DNA of 40,790 nt from Streptomyces misionensis. Its GTDB lineage: Bacteria > Actinomycetota > Actinomycetes > Streptomycetales > Streptomycetaceae. Below, piece by piece: positions 12,001 through 21,044 of the stretch (position 1 is the stretch's first letter; each line of letters begins with the position of its first letter). A program made the translations under genes and the position numbers. Under the pieces are notes generated by a model that was not told the origin of the DNA, did no database searches, and saw only the letters and a program-made list of their open reading frames with translations. The stretch spans positions 1-40,790 of the forward strand of contig NZ_VOGW01000048.1 in the NCBI RefSeq assembly GCF_007896895.1, in the 5' to 3' direction.

Positions 12001-14382
12001 GCCTTCGTGGAGCTGGCGTTGCGTGCCGGTGACGAGGTCGGCTGCGGTGCCGTCGAGGAGCTGGTGATGGAGGCTCCCATGGTTCTCGCGGAGGGCGCCG
12101 CCGCGCAGGTGCGTGTCAGCGTCGCGGCTGACGACGGTGCCGGCCGCCGCGCCGTGCGCGTCCACTCCCGTGCCGAGGACGCCGGGCTGGGAACGCCGTG
12201 GACGCGGCACGCCTCCGGCACTCTGCGCCCCGAGGACGACACGGACGTGGTCGCGGCCACGGCCGCGTCGACGGTCGGCCTGACGGTCTGGCCGCCGGCC
12301 GACGCGGTGGCCGTGGACCCGGCGGACATCGAGGGGCTGTACGACGGTCTGGAGCAGGCCGGGTACCGCTACGGGCCCGTGTTCCAAGGGCTGCGGGCGG
12401 CCTGGCGCGGTGACGGCGCCGTGTACGCGGAAGTGGCCCTCGCGGACGAGCACCGTGACATGGCGGCGACGTTCGGGCTGCACCCCGCGCTCCTCGACGC
12501 CGCCATGCACACCCTGGCCTTCCACGAGCGTGACGAGGCCGAGCCACAGCTGGTACTGCCCTTCGCCTACCGTGACGTGACGCTGCACGCGTCCGGTGTC
12601 TCGGCGTTGCGGGTCCGGGTGACCCTGAGCGGCACGCACACCATGACCCTCGAACTGGCCGACGGTACCGGTGCCCCGATCGCGTCGCTCGGGTCGGTGG
12701 TGTCCCGGCCGGTCGACCCCGGGCAGCTCACCGGGACGGCGGCCACGGCTGACCGGATGTTCCGCGTCGCCTGGCAGGAGGTGCCGGCACGGGGCGAGTC
12801 CCGGGCCCTCCGTCCGGTGCCGGTGGCCGACGCCGGCGACGTGCACCGGCTGTCCGCCGCGCCCGAGACACCGGACACACTGCTGCTGGACCTCCGCGGT
12901 GCGGCAGCCGATGTGCGGGAGGTGACCGGACGGGCGTTGCGGGTGGCACGGGCGTGGCTGGCCGAGCCGTCGCTGCTGTCCAGCCGACTGGTCGTGGTGA
13001 CGCGGGGCGCCGTCACCGTCCGGGAGGGCGAGTCGGCCGACCCGGCAACGGCCGCGGTGTGGGGTCTGATGGCCTCCGCGCAGGCGGAGAACCCGGGGCG
13101 TGTCCTCCTCGTCGACGCCGACACAGGTACCGACACCGACTGGGGCACCGGAGCGCTCGCTCAGCTCCCTGCCGCCGACGAGCCGCAGTTGGCCCTGCGT
13201 GACGGTCAGTGGTTCACCCGGCGGCTCGTCCGAGCGGCGGCGGGTGACGTGCCGTACGGCGGCCTGGGCGACGGCACCGTCCTCGTCACCGGCGGTACCG
13301 GTGCCCTCGGCGCGGTCGTGGCCCGGCACCTGGTGGCGGTGCACGGGGTGCGGAGTCTGGTGCTGGCCGGACGGCGCGGGGAGAAGGCCCCCGGTGCCGC
13401 CGGACTGGCGGCGGAACTGGCGGCGACGGGAGCCCGGGTACGCATCGCGGCGTGCGATGTCGCGGATCGGGACGCCGTGGCGGCGCTGCTGGGCGAGGTG
13501 CCCGCCGACGCACCGCTGACCGCCGTAGTGCACGCGGCGGGTGTGCTGGACGACGGGGTGCTGACCGCCCTGACGCCGGAGCGGCTCGACACAGTGCTGC
13601 GGGCCAAGGCCGACGGCGCGCGTCACCTGGACGAGCTGACCCGGGACTCCGGACTCGCCGCGTTCGTCCTGTTCTCCTCCGCCGCCGGTGTCCTGGGCAA
13701 CCCGGGGCAGGGCAACTACGCCGCCGCCAACGCCTACCTCGACGCGCTCGCGCACCGGCGCCGCGCCGCGGGCCTGCCCGCCGTGTCGCTGGCGTGGGGC
13801 ATGTGGGAACAGGCCGCAGGTACCGGTATGACCGGGCGGCTCGCGGCCACCGAGCGGCACCGGACGACACGGGGCGGCGTCGCCGCACTGGCACCCGCCG
13901 AGGGCATGCAGCTCTTCGACGCCGCGCTGCGCACCGGCCTGCCCGTGGTGGTGCCGATGAAACTGGACCTCGCCGCCCTGCGCGCCCAGGCCGCCGCCGG
14001 ACCCGTCGTTCCGCCGATGCGGACCCTGGTGCCCCCGGCACGACGGGCGCCGGCGCTCGCGGCCGAGGAGGAGCCGGTGTCCGCGCGGCTGGCCGGTCTG
14101 GACGCGGAGGAGCGGGAGGGCGTACTGCTCGGCCTGGTGCTACAGGAGGCCGGGCAGGTCCTCGGGCACACGGCGTCCACCGCCCTCGACCCGGACGTGG
14201 TGTTCACCGAGATCGGCCTGGACTCCCTGATGGCGGTGGAACTCCGCGACCGCCTGGCCCGGCACACGGCGCTGCGGCTGCCGCCCAGCTTCGTCTTCGA
14301 CCACCCGACTCTGCGGATGCTGGCCCGGCAGTTGCGGGACGAACTGAGCGTTCCGAACGCGGACACGGACGCCAACTCATAG
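9100..14382 (+). CDS. Type I PKS, terminal module KS-AT-DH-KR-ACP, no thioesterase
   Basis: A 1760-residue PKS. ATG 9100 follows CAGGAG by nine bases; the reading frame stays open far upstream but only as a shadow of the previous PKS. The N-terminus has the classic docking motif KLRDYLKRV. The KS has TACSAS (Cys206), HGTGT and NIGH. The AT has GHSIGE (Ser647) and HAFH (742-745), the malonyl-CoA signature. The DH has [10 protein letters not shown] (His956) and LLDAAMH (Asp1133). The KR has VLDDG (B-type) and Tyr1540, and the ACP has GLDSL with Ser1709. Only about 51 residues follow the ACP serine: no docking helix and no thioesterase. This marks the last module, and release falls to the amide synthase encoded 32 bases downstream. 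The module should add a malonyl unit and form the C2=C3 alkene next to the amide. Codon usage changes sharply within the AT. Confidence 0.96.
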   Translation: MADDGKLRDYLKRVLADARRSQQRVRELEAERSEPIAVVAMACRLPGGVTSPEELWDLVRRGHDGITPFPENRGWDLDNLFHPDPDHHGTSYVREGGFLHDAGDFDAAFFGISPREAVTMDPQQRLLLELSWETFERAGIDATAWRGKDVGVFAGFAGSDYGSELTGLPEELESYLMTSGAGSVLSGRISYIFGFEGPAVTVDTACSASLVALHLAARALRAGDCSMALAAGVTVLGTPRAYIGFSRQRGLAADARCKAFAAAADGTIFAEGAGVLLLERLSDAQRLGHRVLAVLRGSAVNQDGASNGLTAPNGPSQQRVIRQALADARLTASDVDAVEAHGTGTALGDPIEAQAVLATYGQDRERPLLLGSLKSNIGHAQAAAGVAGVIKTVLALQHGILPRTLHVDAPTPQVDWSAGAVELLTEQRPWPEVERPRRAGVSAFGISGTNAHVILEQAPEQESAQTPGPAALPVVPLLLSGHGTAALRAQARQIRDHARAHAEMDLAALGAALALGRAALPDRAVVLARDRDEALAGLDALARGEKAPGVVTGTVTRGRLAVLFTGQGSQRAGMGRELHQAFPVYREAFDEVCAALGGDIRETVLGNDQNRLDRTKYTQAALFALEVALYRLITSWGITPDIVAGHSIGEVTAAHIAGVLSLKDAATLVTTRARLMETLPQGGAMIAVATTEHNIPPHPGIDIAALNSPTSTVLSGDEQPLLKTAQELAAHGIRTRRLNVSHAFHSAHMEPILTEFQHALENLTFHTPTLPLLSNTTGQLADPETLCTPAYWAHHIRATVRFADGIHTLADHGITTYLELGPDSTLTAMARENLDHDTQSQPVFVPALRHDGDEVRTLTSALARLHTAGVPVDLGVLHGTTARPPLMPELPTYAFQRAHYWLTGEGAPGAAGDVSAAGVDGLGHPLLGAVVEVPESGEVLFTSRLSLATHPWLADHVAAGAVLLPGAAFVELALRAGDEVGCGAVEELVMEAPMVLAEGAAAQVRVSVAADDGAGRRAVRVHSRAEDAGLGTPWTRHASGTLRPEDDTDVVAATAASTVGLTVWPPADAVAVDPADIEGLYDGLEQAGYRYGPVFQGLRAAWRGDGAVYAEVALADEHRDMAATFGLHPALLDAAMHTLAFHERDEAEPQLVLPFAYRDVTLHASGVSALRVRVTLSGTHTMTLELADGTGAPIASLGSVVSRPVDPGQLTGTAATADRMFRVAWQEVPARGESRALRPVPVADAGDVHRLSAAPETPDTLLLDLRGAAADVREVTGRALRVARAWLAEPSLLSSRLVVVTRGAVTVREGESADPATAAVWGLMASAQAENPGRVLLVDADTGTDTDWGTGALAQLPAADEPQLALRDGQWFTRRLVRAAAGDVPYGGLGDGTVLVTGGTGALGAVVARHLVAVHGVRSLVLAGRRGEKAPGAAGLAAELAATGARVRIAACDVADRDAVAALLGEVPADAPLTAVVHAAGVLDDGVLTALTPERLDTVLRAKADGARHLDELTRDSGLAAFVLFSSAAGVLGNPGQGNYAAANAYLDALAHRRRAAGLPAVSLAWGMWEQAAGTGMTGRLAATERHRTTRGGVAALAPAEGMQLFDAALRTGLPVVVPMKLDLAALRAQAAAGPVVPPMRTLVPPARRAPALAAEEEPVSARLAGLDAEEREGVLLGLVLQEAGQVLGHTASTALDPDVVFTEIGLDSLMAVELRDRLARHTALRLPPSFVFDHPTLRMLARQLRDELSVPNADTDANS
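11581..11833 (+). repeat. Copy 2 of a duplicated AT 3' end plus post-AT linker
   Basis: This is the partner of 1-241, inside the terminal-module AT and its linker. Exact identity over 146 and then 73 bases between two modules in different genes indicates recent gene conversion or transfer of a malonyl-AT cassette. Elsewhere these PKS genes are only similar, not identical. Confidence 0.95.
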
Positions 14383-14414
14383 CGAGCGCGATGCGAACGA
14401 GAAAGGGATGGCAC

Positions 14415-15173
14415 ATGTTCAGCACCGATGCCTACCTGGCACGCCTGGGATTCGACCGGCCACCCGCGCCGACCCTGGTGAACCTGCGGCGGCTGCACCG
14501 CAGTCACCTCACGTCCGTCCCCTACGACACCGCGCACACCCACCGGCTCAGCGCGGTGAACATGGCGGACATCGACGTCGACAAGGCCTTCGAGGCCATC
14601 GTGCCGACCGGCGCCGGCGGCATGTGCCTGGAGCTCAACACCCTGTTCGCCCGGCTCCTGCGCGAACTGGGCTACGACCTGGACGTGCTCAGCGGCGGCA
14701 CCTACCTGCCCGGTAACACCTTCGCACCCGACCCGGAGCACATGCTGATGCTCGTCCGGATCGACGGCGAGGAGTGGCTGGCCGACGTCGGACACGCCGG
14801 GCTCTGCTTCACCGAGCCGCTGCGGCTGGTGGAGGACGAGCCGCAGTGGCAGTACGGCTGCGCGTTCCGGCTGGTGCGGCGGGACGGGTTCCTCGTGCTC
14901 CAGGCCAAGACGCTGGGACACGACTGGCGCACCACCTACCGTTTCACCACCGCGCCCCGGACCTACGACGCCTGGGAGGGCGTCGGCGGCGGCAACGGGC
15001 CGGCCATCCTCGCCGCGATGCGCCGGCGCCGGCGTGCCACCGAGCGGGGACAGGTGTTCCTCACCAGCAACATGTTCACGACCGTCGAGGACGGCCACGA
15101 GAAGGTCTCCGTCCTCGTCGACCCCGCACAGCGTGCCGAGGTGATCGCCACCTACTGGGACGGCCGCGACTGA
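14415..15173 (+). CDS. Arylamine N-acetyltransferase-type amide synthase (RifF-like macrolactam-forming chain release)
   Basis: A 252-residue member of the NAT family. ATG 14415 sits behind GAGAAAGGG, 32 bases after the terminal PKS stop. The NAT catalytic triad is present as Cys71 (AGGMCLE), His109 (EHMLML) and Asp124 (LADVG). The length and spacing match ansamycin amide synthases of the RifF type, which take the finished polyketide from the last ACP and join its carboxyl to the arylamine of the AHBA starter, giving the macrolactam. The terminal PKS has no thioesterase and an AHBA pathway lies nearby, so this role is secure by context. The motif is AGGMC rather than the RGGYC of detoxifying NATs. 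Confidence 0.95.
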   Translation: MFSTDAYLARLGFDRPPAPTLVNLRRLHRSHLTSVPYDTAHTHRLSAVNMADIDVDKAFEAIVPTGAGGMCLELNTLFARLLRELGYDLDVLSGGTYLPGNTFAPDPEHMLMLVRIDGEEWLADVGHAGLCFTEPLRLVEDEPQWQYGCAFRLVRRDGFLVLQAKTLGHDWRTTYRFTTAPRTYDAWEGVGGGNGPAILAAMRRRRRATERGQVFLTSNMFTTVEDGHEKVSVLVDPAQRAEVIATYWDGRD

Positions 15174-15253
15174 CCCGTCCGGGGCCGTCGCCCCCCAGCC
15201 CCGCCCCCGTCCCCGTTCCCGGCCGACCGCCGCCAGCGGAAAGTGATGCGCCC

Positions 15254-16489
15254 ATGAAGTTCGGCCTGTTGTACGGTGCCCAGCTGCCCCGCCCCTGGAC
15301 CGAGGACTCCGAATACCGGCTCTTCCACGACATGCTGGCGGAGATAGAACTGGCCGACCAGTTGGGCTTCGACCATGTGTGGTGTCCCGAGCACCACTTC
15401 TTGGAGGAGTACTCGCACATGTCCGGGCCGGAGGTGTTCCTCGGCGCGGTCAGCCAGCGCACCAGCCGTATCCGGATCGGGCACGCCGTCGCCCTGATGC
15501 CGCCGGGTTTCAACCCGACCGCGCGGATCGCCGAGCGGATCGCCACGCTGGACCTGTTGTCCGGGGGACGCGTGGAGTTCGGCACCGGCGAGTCCACCAC
15601 CCCCACCGAGCTGGCGGGGTTCGGTGTGGAGCGTGCCGTCAAACGGGACCAGTGGGCGGAGGCGGTGGACGCCGTGGCCCGCATGTTCGTGGAGGAGCCG
15701 TTCGCCGGGTACGAGGGCAAGTACGTCTCGGCGCCGGTCCGCAACGTGTTGCCCAAGACCCGGCAGAAGCCGCACCCGCCGATGTGGATGGCCTGCGGCA
15801 ACCGGGATGCCATCCGGCTCGCTGCCGCCAAGGGGCTCGGCGCGCTCAACTTCTCCTTCTTCGGCCCGGCCGAGACCAGGAAGTGGGTCGACGCCTATTA
15901 CGAGGGCCTCGAGTCCGCGGACTGCGTGCCCGCCGGGTTCGCGGTCAACGCGCAGGTCGCCGCGACCATCCCGATGTTCTGCCACCAGGACGAGGCGACC
16001 GCCGTGGAACGCGGCGCCGACGGCGTCCAGTTCTTCAACTTCGGACTCGGTTTCTACGCCGGTTTCGGCGCCGCCGCCCCCGGCCGGACCCGGCTGTGGG
16101 AGACGTTCCAGCGCGACCGCGACCGCTACGGCATGGGCCGTGCCGCCTTCGGCAGGCCCGGTATGCCGCTGGGCAACCCGGCGCGCGGCGCGGTGGGCAC
16201 CCCGGAGCAGATCCGGCGGTTCCTGCGGCAGCACGAGGAGGCCGGCCTCGACCAGGCGATCTTCCTGGTGCAGGGCGGCGGGACCCGGCACGAGCACGTC
16301 TGCGAGTCGCTGGAGCTGTTCGCCCGCGAGGTGATGCCCGAGTTCAAGGAGCGGCACGAGCGGGCCGCGCAGGCGAAGGCCGCCCGGCTTCAGCCCGCCC
16401 TCGACGCCGCCCTGGCCCGGCGTGAACCGCCCCGCACAGCCGATCCCGCCTACGTCATCCCCGCCCGCAGCCCGAACCCGGCCCCCTGA
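15254..16489 (+). CDS. Bacterial luciferase-like flavin-dependent monooxygenase (post-PKS tailoring)
   Basis: A 411-residue luciferase-like (LLM) TIM-barrel protein. The N-terminus MKFGLLYGAQLPRP, a GFDHVWCPEHHF segment at about 38-49, the RIRIGHAVALMPP strand and the RVEFGTGES block are typical of flavin-dependent LLM monooxygenases. The C-terminal roughly 40 residues are Ala/Arg/Pro-rich and probably lie outside the barrel. It lies between the amide synthase and the P450 in the same forward gene train, so a role in modifying the ansa chain is likely. Related enzymes occur in other ansamycin clusters, where Baeyer-Villiger-type oxidation has been proposed. The ketone expected from the inactive KR at 1-2409 would be a suitable site. 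The substrate and reaction here are inference. Confidence 0.88.
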   Translation: MKFGLLYGAQLPRPWTEDSEYRLFHDMLAEIELADQLGFDHVWCPEHHFLEEYSHMSGPEVFLGAVSQRTSRIRIGHAVALMPPGFNPTARIAERIATLDLLSGGRVEFGTGESTTPTELAGFGVERAVKRDQWAEAVDAVARMFVEEPFAGYEGKYVSAPVRNVLPKTRQKPHPPMWMACGNRDAIRLAAAKGLGALNFSFFGPAETRKWVDAYYEGLESADCVPAGFAVNAQVAATIPMFCHQDEATAVERGADGVQFFNFGLGFYAGFGAAAPGRTRLWETFQRDRDRYGMGRAAFGRPGMPLGNPARGAVGTPEQIRRFLRQHEEAGLDQAIFLVQGGGTRHEHVCESLELFAREVMPEFKERHERAAQAKAARLQPALDAALARREPPRTADPAYVIPARSPNPAP

Positions 16490-16531
16490 CCCGCTTACCG
16501 ACCCGCTTACTCGCAAGGAGATCGCGTCACC

Positions 16532-17716
16532 ATGGCTCAGACATCCGAAGAAGAGATGCGCGTCCTCGACCCGCAGAGCGTCGCCGAGGAGCTGCGCAAG
16601 AACGGCCCGCCGCGGCGGATCGAGATGCACGGCACCGCCGCGTGGCTCGTGTCCCGGTTCGACGAGGTACGTGAGTGCCTCGCGCACCCCAGGATGAGCC
16701 CGGCCGCCGCCTACGCCGCCTCACGGGGGCAGAAGACCCCGGTGAGCGGGCTGTTCGAGGACACGCTGATGGGCACCAACCCGCCCGAGCACACCCGGCT
16801 GCGCCGACTGCTGGGCACGGCGTTCACCGCGCGCCGGGTGGAAGCCCTGCGGCCGCGCGTGCGGGAGATCACCGACAGTCTGCTGGACGCCGTCGCCGCC
16901 GACGGCCGGGCGGACCTGGTCTCCGCGCTGGCCGTCCCGCTGCCCATGCAGGTGATCTGCGAGCTGCTCGGCGTGCCCATCGCCGACCGCACCGAGTTCC
17001 ACCAGTGGGCCGACCTGATGCTGCTGCCGCCGTTCGACCCGGAGGCCGCCGCCCGCTCCGCGGATGCCTCCGCGAAACTGTGGTCCTACGTGGAGAACCT
17101 GGCCGAGGAGCGGCGCGAGGACCCCAAGGACGACCTGATCAGCGCGCTGATGTCGGCGCACGAGGACGACCGGCTCAGCCACCGCGAGGTGGTCGCCACC
17201 GCCCGCATGATGCTGATCGCCGGCTACGAACTGACCGGCAGCTTCATCAGCAACGCCGTCTTCTCGCTGCTGACCCGGCCGGACCAGCTCGACCTGCTGC
17301 GCGCGGACCCCGAGCTGGCCGGCCGGAACCTGGACGAGCTGCTGCGGCACGCCGGGCCCGGCATCCTCGTCGTGCGCTTCGCCGACGAGGACGTCGAGAT
17401 CGGCGGCGTCACGATAGCCGCGGGCGAGCAGGTGCTGCTGGACATGGACGCCGCCCACTGCGACCCCGCGCACGTCACCGACGGAGAGCGGCTGGACCTC
17501 ACGCGGGGCAACGTGATGCACCTCCAGTTCGGCCAGGGCGTGCACTACTGCATCGGCGCGCCGCTGGCCCGCGTGGAGGCGCAGACCGCGCTGGAGAGCC
17601 TGTTCCTGCGCTTCCCCGACCTGCGCCTGGCCGTACCGGTCGCCGAGGTCGGCGCCAAGCCCAACCCGTTCATCCGCTCCCTGACGTCCCTGCCGGTGGA
17701 GTTCGCTCCCCGGTGA
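16532..17716 (+). CDS. Cytochrome P450 (post-PKS tailoring)
   Basis: A 394-residue soluble bacterial P450. ATG 16532 follows AAGGAG (16515-16520) by eleven bases. The haem-binding loop is FGQGVHYCIG with Cys340, the K-helix ExxR is E269-R272, and VRFADEDVEIGG precedes the usual beta region. The I-helix reads AGYELTG (230-236): the residue normally the proton-delivery Thr after the acid (E233) is Leu234, with Thr one position later. Some biosynthetic P450s tolerate loss of this Thr, but it may signal unusual chemistry. It is the last gene of the forward train and ends at a strong hairpin. It presumably hydroxylates or epoxidises the ansamycin; the position is unknown. Confidence 0.94.
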   Translation: MAQTSEEEMRVLDPQSVAEELRKNGPPRRIEMHGTAAWLVSRFDEVRECLAHPRMSPAAAYAASRGQKTPVSGLFEDTLMGTNPPEHTRLRRLLGTAFTARRVEALRPRVREITDSLLDAVAADGRADLVSALAVPLPMQVICELLGVPIADRTEFHQWADLMLLPPFDPEAAARSADASAKLWSYVENLAEERREDPKDDLISALMSAHEDDRLSHREVVATARMMLIAGYELTGSFISNAVFSLLTRPDQLDLLRADPELAGRNLDELLRHAGPGILVVRFADEDVEIGGVTIAAGEQVLLDMDAAHCDPAHVTDGERLDLTRGNVMHLQFGQGVHYCIGAPLARVEAQTALESLFLRFPDLRLAVPVAEVGAKPNPFIRSLTSLPVEFAPR

Positions 17717-17724
17717 GCAGAGGA

Positions 17725-17774
17725 GACGGCGGTGCGGAACGCTGCCGGTCCCGGCCGCCCTCCGCACCGCCGTC
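17725..17774. terminator. Hairpin terminator between convergent P450 and phosphatase genes
   Basis: A perfect 14-bp inverted repeat (17725-17738 with 17761-17774, GACGGCGGTGCGGA and its complement) with a 22-base loop. It starts eight bases after the P450 stop and 32 bases before the end of the opposite-strand phosphatase gene. It has no T tract, as is usual in Streptomyces, and probably serves both directions. Confidence 0.75.
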
Positions 17775-17806
17775 GACGCATCCGGGGTGCCGGACGCCCC
17801 TGAGTG

Positions 17807-18487
17807 TCAGGGCACCGGCACCGCCGGGCACAGCGCCAGGAGTTCCGCCGGGTGACGCAGGACGACATCGGGGTCCGCGGCGAGCAGCGTCGCCTCGTCC
17901 GTCTCGCCCCACAGCGCGGCCACCGCGGTGACACCCGCGCCGCGGGCGCTGGCGAGGTCGGTGACGGCGTCGCCGACCATCACCGTCCGCCCGGGGTCGG
18001 CGCCCAGCAGCTCCATCGCCTTGAGCACGATGTCGGGCGCCGGCTTGGCCCGCGGCACCTCGTCCGAGCCGAGGACAGCGTCGAACCGGTCGCGGATACC
18101 GATCGTGTCCAGCAGCGAACGGGCCCGCGGGCCGCTCTTGCCGGTGGCCACGGCCAGCCGGACCCCCCGGCGGCGCAGCTCCCCCAGCAGCTCCGGCACG
18201 CCGTCGAACACCTCCACCAGGTGGGCGAGCCGGTAGCTCTCGCGGACAAAGGGTTCCTCCATCTCCAGCGGCAGCCCCATGATGCGCATGATGTCGGGGA
18301 AGTAGCGGCCCAGATGCCGGTTGTACTCCTCGAACGGCGGCTCGCCCGGCCCGACGACCTCCGCGTAGGCGAGGGTGAACGCCTCGCGCATCACCGCGAA
18401 GCTGTTGACGAGGACGCCGTCGAGGTCGAAGACCACCGAGGTGACGCCGGAAGGGGAAGGGACGGAAGGAACGGACTGGCTGATCAT
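17807..18487 (-). CDS. HAD-family phosphatase of AHBA biosynthesis (RifM-like)
   Basis: A 226-residue phosphoglycolate-phosphatase-like HAD hydrolase. The start is set at 18487 (MISQ...); the frame stays open upstream but that part overlaps the next gene. HAD motifs are FDLDGVLVNS (Asp21, Asp23), Thr115 in ATGKSG, Lys148 in AKPAPD and VGDAVTD (Asp173, Asp177). In the rifamycin pathway the RifM homologue is required for AHBA formation and lies with RifK and RifL, which is the arrangement here. It is 44 bases downstream of the oxidoreductase gene, so the three form one operon. The proposed role is dephosphorylation of an aminosugar intermediate leading to kanosamine. Confidence 0.93.
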   Translation of the reverse strand: MISQSVPSVPSPSGVTSVVFDLDGVLVNSFAVMREAFTLAYAEVVGPGEPPFEEYNRHLGRYFPDIMRIMGLPLEMEEPFVRESYRLAHLVEVFDGVPELLGELRRRGVRLAVATGKSGPRARSLLDTIGIRDRFDAVLGSDEVPRAKPAPDIVLKAMELLGADPGRTVMVGDAVTDLASARGAGVTAVAALWGETDEATLLAADPDVVLRHPAELLALCPAVPVP

Positions 18488-18531
18488 CGGGGACTCCCGT
18501 GGAACGTGGTCACGGCGCGCAACCGGTGCGG

Positions 18532-19674
18532 TCACACCGGGGCGGACTCCCGGACCTCCTGGACGGTGCGGGCCGAGGAGTAGACCCGCTCGATGGCGCC
18601 GATGGTGCGGCGCGCCTCGGCGATCGCCCGGCCTCGTGCGGCCGGGTCGTGCAACAGGCCGGGCAGCAGGGCGAGCTGCCGGTCGTACTCGGCGCCGACC
18701 CGTTCCGTGGGCACAGCGAGCTCGCGCGTGGTGCCGTCGGCGGTGCGGGTCAGCACGGACTTCCCGAGGCGGTTGGGGCTGAACCCGAAGGTGCAGCGCA
18801 GGGTCGCGCTGCCCGCGCTGCCCTCGACGGTGACGCGGGTGGTGTCCACCGCCTCGTGCGAGGCCCAGCTCGCGTGCAGGACGACGGACCGGCCGTCGTC
18901 GGTGACGAGGAAGCCGCGCGCGGTGTCCTCGACGTCGGTGCCGCCGCCCCCGGTCGCGTCGCCATCGCCTTCGGCATCGTTGTCGTCGTCGCGCCAGGCG
19001 GCCCGGGAGGATGCCTGGGTGATGAAGTCGGCGGAGACGGTGCCGATGGCGTGCCGGAAGGCGGCGGTGCCCAGCAGCGGTACGGCGATGTCGAGGAGGT
19101 GCCATCCGAGGTCGACCAGCGCCCCGCCTCCCGCGAGCGACCGCTGGGTGAACCAGCCGCCCCGGTCGGGCACCCCGCGCGCCCGTACCCAGGCCAGTTC
19201 GACGTGCCGGACCTCGCCCAGGCGTTCGGTGGCCCGGTACAGGCCGGTTACGTCGGCGCGGTGGCGGGCCGCGCTGCCGGCCAGCAGTATCGCGCCGCCC
19301 GCGCGTTCCGCGGCGGCCAGCCGTTCCGCCTCCTCGGAGGTCAGGCAGACCGGCTTCTCCAGGAACACCGGGATGCCCTTGGTGAGCAGTTCGCAGGCGA
19401 CGGCGCAGTGCAGGTGGTTGGGGACCGCGACGACCGCGAGGTCCACCTCGGCGGGGTCGAGGTCGGCGAGGGACGTCAGCACCGACAGCCCGGTCGCGTC
19501 CGCCCCCTGGGAGTCGGCGACGGCGGCCCGGCCGCGCTCGTCGGGGTCGACGGCGGCGGTCACGGTGAAGGCGGGGCTGCGGAGCAGCCGGGGCAGCCAG
19601 ACCGAGCGGGCGGCCCAGCCCAGGCCGATCACGGCGGTGCGGACGGGCGGCAGGGCCGGGGACGGGGCGCTCAT
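18532..19674 (-). CDS. Gfo/Idh/MocA-family oxidoreductase of AHBA biosynthesis (RifL-like)
   Basis: A 380-residue NAD(P)-dependent oxidoreductase. The Rossmann start is AVIGLGWAAR at about 13-22, the family EKPVC motif is present, and a GGGALVDLGWHLLD helix carries likely catalytic residues. The start ATG (19674) overlaps the stop of the AHBA synthase gene as ATGA, indicating translational coupling and a stoichiometric partnership. In rifamycin biosynthesis RifL works with RifK early in the pathway to install nitrogen on the sugar nucleotide. One oddity is an acidic, Gly-rich insert at about residues 228-251 (RDDDNDAEGDGDATGGGGTD), probably a surface loop. Confidence 0.92.
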   Translation of the reverse strand: MSAPSPALPPVRTAVIGLGWAARSVWLPRLLRSPAFTVTAAVDPDERGRAAVADSQGADATGLSVLTSLADLDPAEVDLAVVAVPNHLHCAVACELLTKGIPVFLEKPVCLTSEEAERLAAAERAGGAILLAGSAARHRADVTGLYRATERLGEVRHVELAWVRARGVPDRGGWFTQRSLAGGGALVDLGWHLLDIAVPLLGTAAFRHAIGTVSADFITQASSRAAWRDDDNDAEGDGDATGGGGTDVEDTARGFLVTDDGRSVVLHASWASHEAVDTTRVTVEGSAGSATLRCTFGFSPNRLGKSVLTRTADGTTRELAVPTERVGAEYDRQLALLPGLLHDPAARGRAIAEARRTIGAIERVYSSARTVQEVRESAPV

Positions 19675-20837
19675 GCGCTCGCGAGCACGTCGGCGATGAC
19701 GGCGGCGATCTCGTGCATCTGCTCCTCGCCGCCCAGCAGCGTACGGTGGTGCAGCCACACGGAGTCCCGGGTGAGGGCCTCGGAGTGCGGGCAGCGGCGG
19801 GCCAGTTCCTCCACGGTCAGCTCCGGCGCCGCGACCTCCCAGAAGGCGTCGGTACGGTAGACCGCGCGGAACCCGACGAACGCGGGCAGCCCCCGCTCGA
19901 TGAGGGTGTCGACGACCCGTGCGCGCCGTTCCTCGGTGATGCCCGGCACCCGGAACATCGCCATGTAGTGCGGATTGCGGTCACCGCGCTCGTCGAGGGC
20001 CTGCGGGACGACGCCGGGGATCTCGGCCAGCAGCCGGCTCAGCACCGGCCAGCGCGCCTCGCGTGTGTCGATCTGTGCATCGAGCCGGGCGAGCTGGGCG
20101 CGCAGCACCGACGCGGAGAACTCGTTGAGGCGGAAGTTGGAACCGGACGTACGGTGGAAGTAGCCGCGGTCGGTGCGCGGTCGGCCGCAACTGTGCCGCA
20201 CGAAGCCCTTCTCGTACCCTTCCGCGTCGGGGAAGAGCACCGCGCCGCCCTCACCGGCGGTCATCAGCTTGCCGTTCTGGAAGCTGAACGCCGCGACAGA
20301 GCCCAGCTCCCCGACCCGCTGGCCGCGCCACCGCGCGCCCTGCGCGTGGGCCGCGTCCTGGACCAGTGGTACGCCCGAGTCGGCGGACAGCTTGCCCAGC
20401 GCGTCCATGTCGCACATCTGGCCCGCCATGTGCACCGGCATGATGGCTGCGGTCCGCGGTCCGATCGCGGCCTCGACCGCCGCCGGGTCGACGCAGTACG
20501 TGCCCGGGTCGACGTCGACCGGCACGGCCACCGCGCCCAGCCGCTGCGCGGCCTGCGAGGAGGAGATGAAGGTGAACGCCGGGACGATGACCTCGGAGCC
20601 GGCGCCGACGCCGAGCACTTCGAGGGCGAGTTCCAGCGCGTGTGTGCCGTTGGTGACCGCCAGGGCGTGCGGGCTGCCGTGGGCGGCGGCGAACTCGGCC
20701 TCGAAGGCGTCCACCTCGCCGCCGCCGATCCGCCACCACTGGCCCTGCTCCAGCGCCCGTATCAGTCCCTCGCGTTCCGCGTCGTCGTACTGCGGCCAGC
20801 CGGGCAGCTCGGATTCCAGACGCACACCCTTGCTCAT
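19671..20837 (-). CDS. 3-amino-5-hydroxybenzoate (AHBA) synthase, PLP-dependent (RifK-like)
   Basis: A 388-residue DegT/DnrJ/EryC1-type PLP enzyme, the same length as RifK. The Schiff-base Lys is Lys190 (SFQNGKLMTAGEGG), the pyridine-nitrogen Asp is Asp161 (QDAAHAQG), and GQWWRIGGGEVDAFE near the N-terminus is characteristic of AHBA synthases. RifK-type enzymes aromatise 5-amino-5-deoxy-3-dehydroshikimate to AHBA and also act as an aminotransferase with the RifL-type partner early in the pathway. It is the first gene of the reverse operon with the oxidoreductase (ATGA overlap) and the phosphatase. This gene is the diagnostic marker that makes the window an ansamycin-type cluster. Confidence 0.97.
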   Translation of the reverse strand: MSKGVRLESELPGWPQYDDAEREGLIRALEQGQWWRIGGGEVDAFEAEFAAAHGSPHALAVTNGTHALELALEVLGVGAGSEVIVPAFTFISSSQAAQRLGAVAVPVDVDPGTYCVDPAAVEAAIGPRTAAIMPVHMAGQMCDMDALGKLSADSGVPLVQDAAHAQGARWRGQRVGELGSVAAFSFQNGKLMTAGEGGAVLFPDAEGYEKGFVRHSCGRPRTDRGYFHRTSGSNFRLNEFSASVLRAQLARLDAQIDTREARWPVLSRLLAEIPGVVPQALDERGDRNPHYMAMFRVPGITEERRARVVDTLIERGLPAFVGFRAVYRTDAFWEVAAPELTVEELARRCPHSEALTRDSVWLHHRTLLGGEEQMHEIAAVIADVLASA

Positions 20838-21044
20838 GTTTTCCCCACTTCCCTCGACACTTCCCTCGACGCGATATGCAGAGGAGATCGATTCAGCACG
20901 CTAACCCGCCGACGGCAGCCACGTCATTCCCCCTCAACACCCCCCTAGAAGCCCCTTAAAACGGCTCCCGCGGATTCGTCGGGGCGCGCGCCGCGAGGCC
21001 CGTGCTATAGATGGAAGTCCGTGACGAACCAGGTGAGGTGCGCT
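20838..21044. promoter_or_regulatory. Divergent promoter region of the AHBA operons with C-rich direct repeats
   Basis: About 200 bases separate the divergent AHBA synthase and aminodehydroquinate dehydratase genes, so both promoters must lie here. Three C-tract repeats run in series: CCCCCTCAAC (20929-20938), CCCCCTAGAA (20941-20950) and GCCCCTTAAA (20951-20960), spaced about one helical turn. TATAGAT at 21006-21012 is a possible -10 for the rightward gene, without a clear -35. The repeats are a candidate pathway-regulator site; the regulator is not in this window. Confidence 0.45.

Noticed and set aside
18488..19105. Apparent N-terminal extension of the HAD phosphatase
   Set aside because: It overlaps the oxidoreductase gene in another frame and is Arg-rich without a domain; HAD motif I begins 21 residues after the start chosen at 18487.
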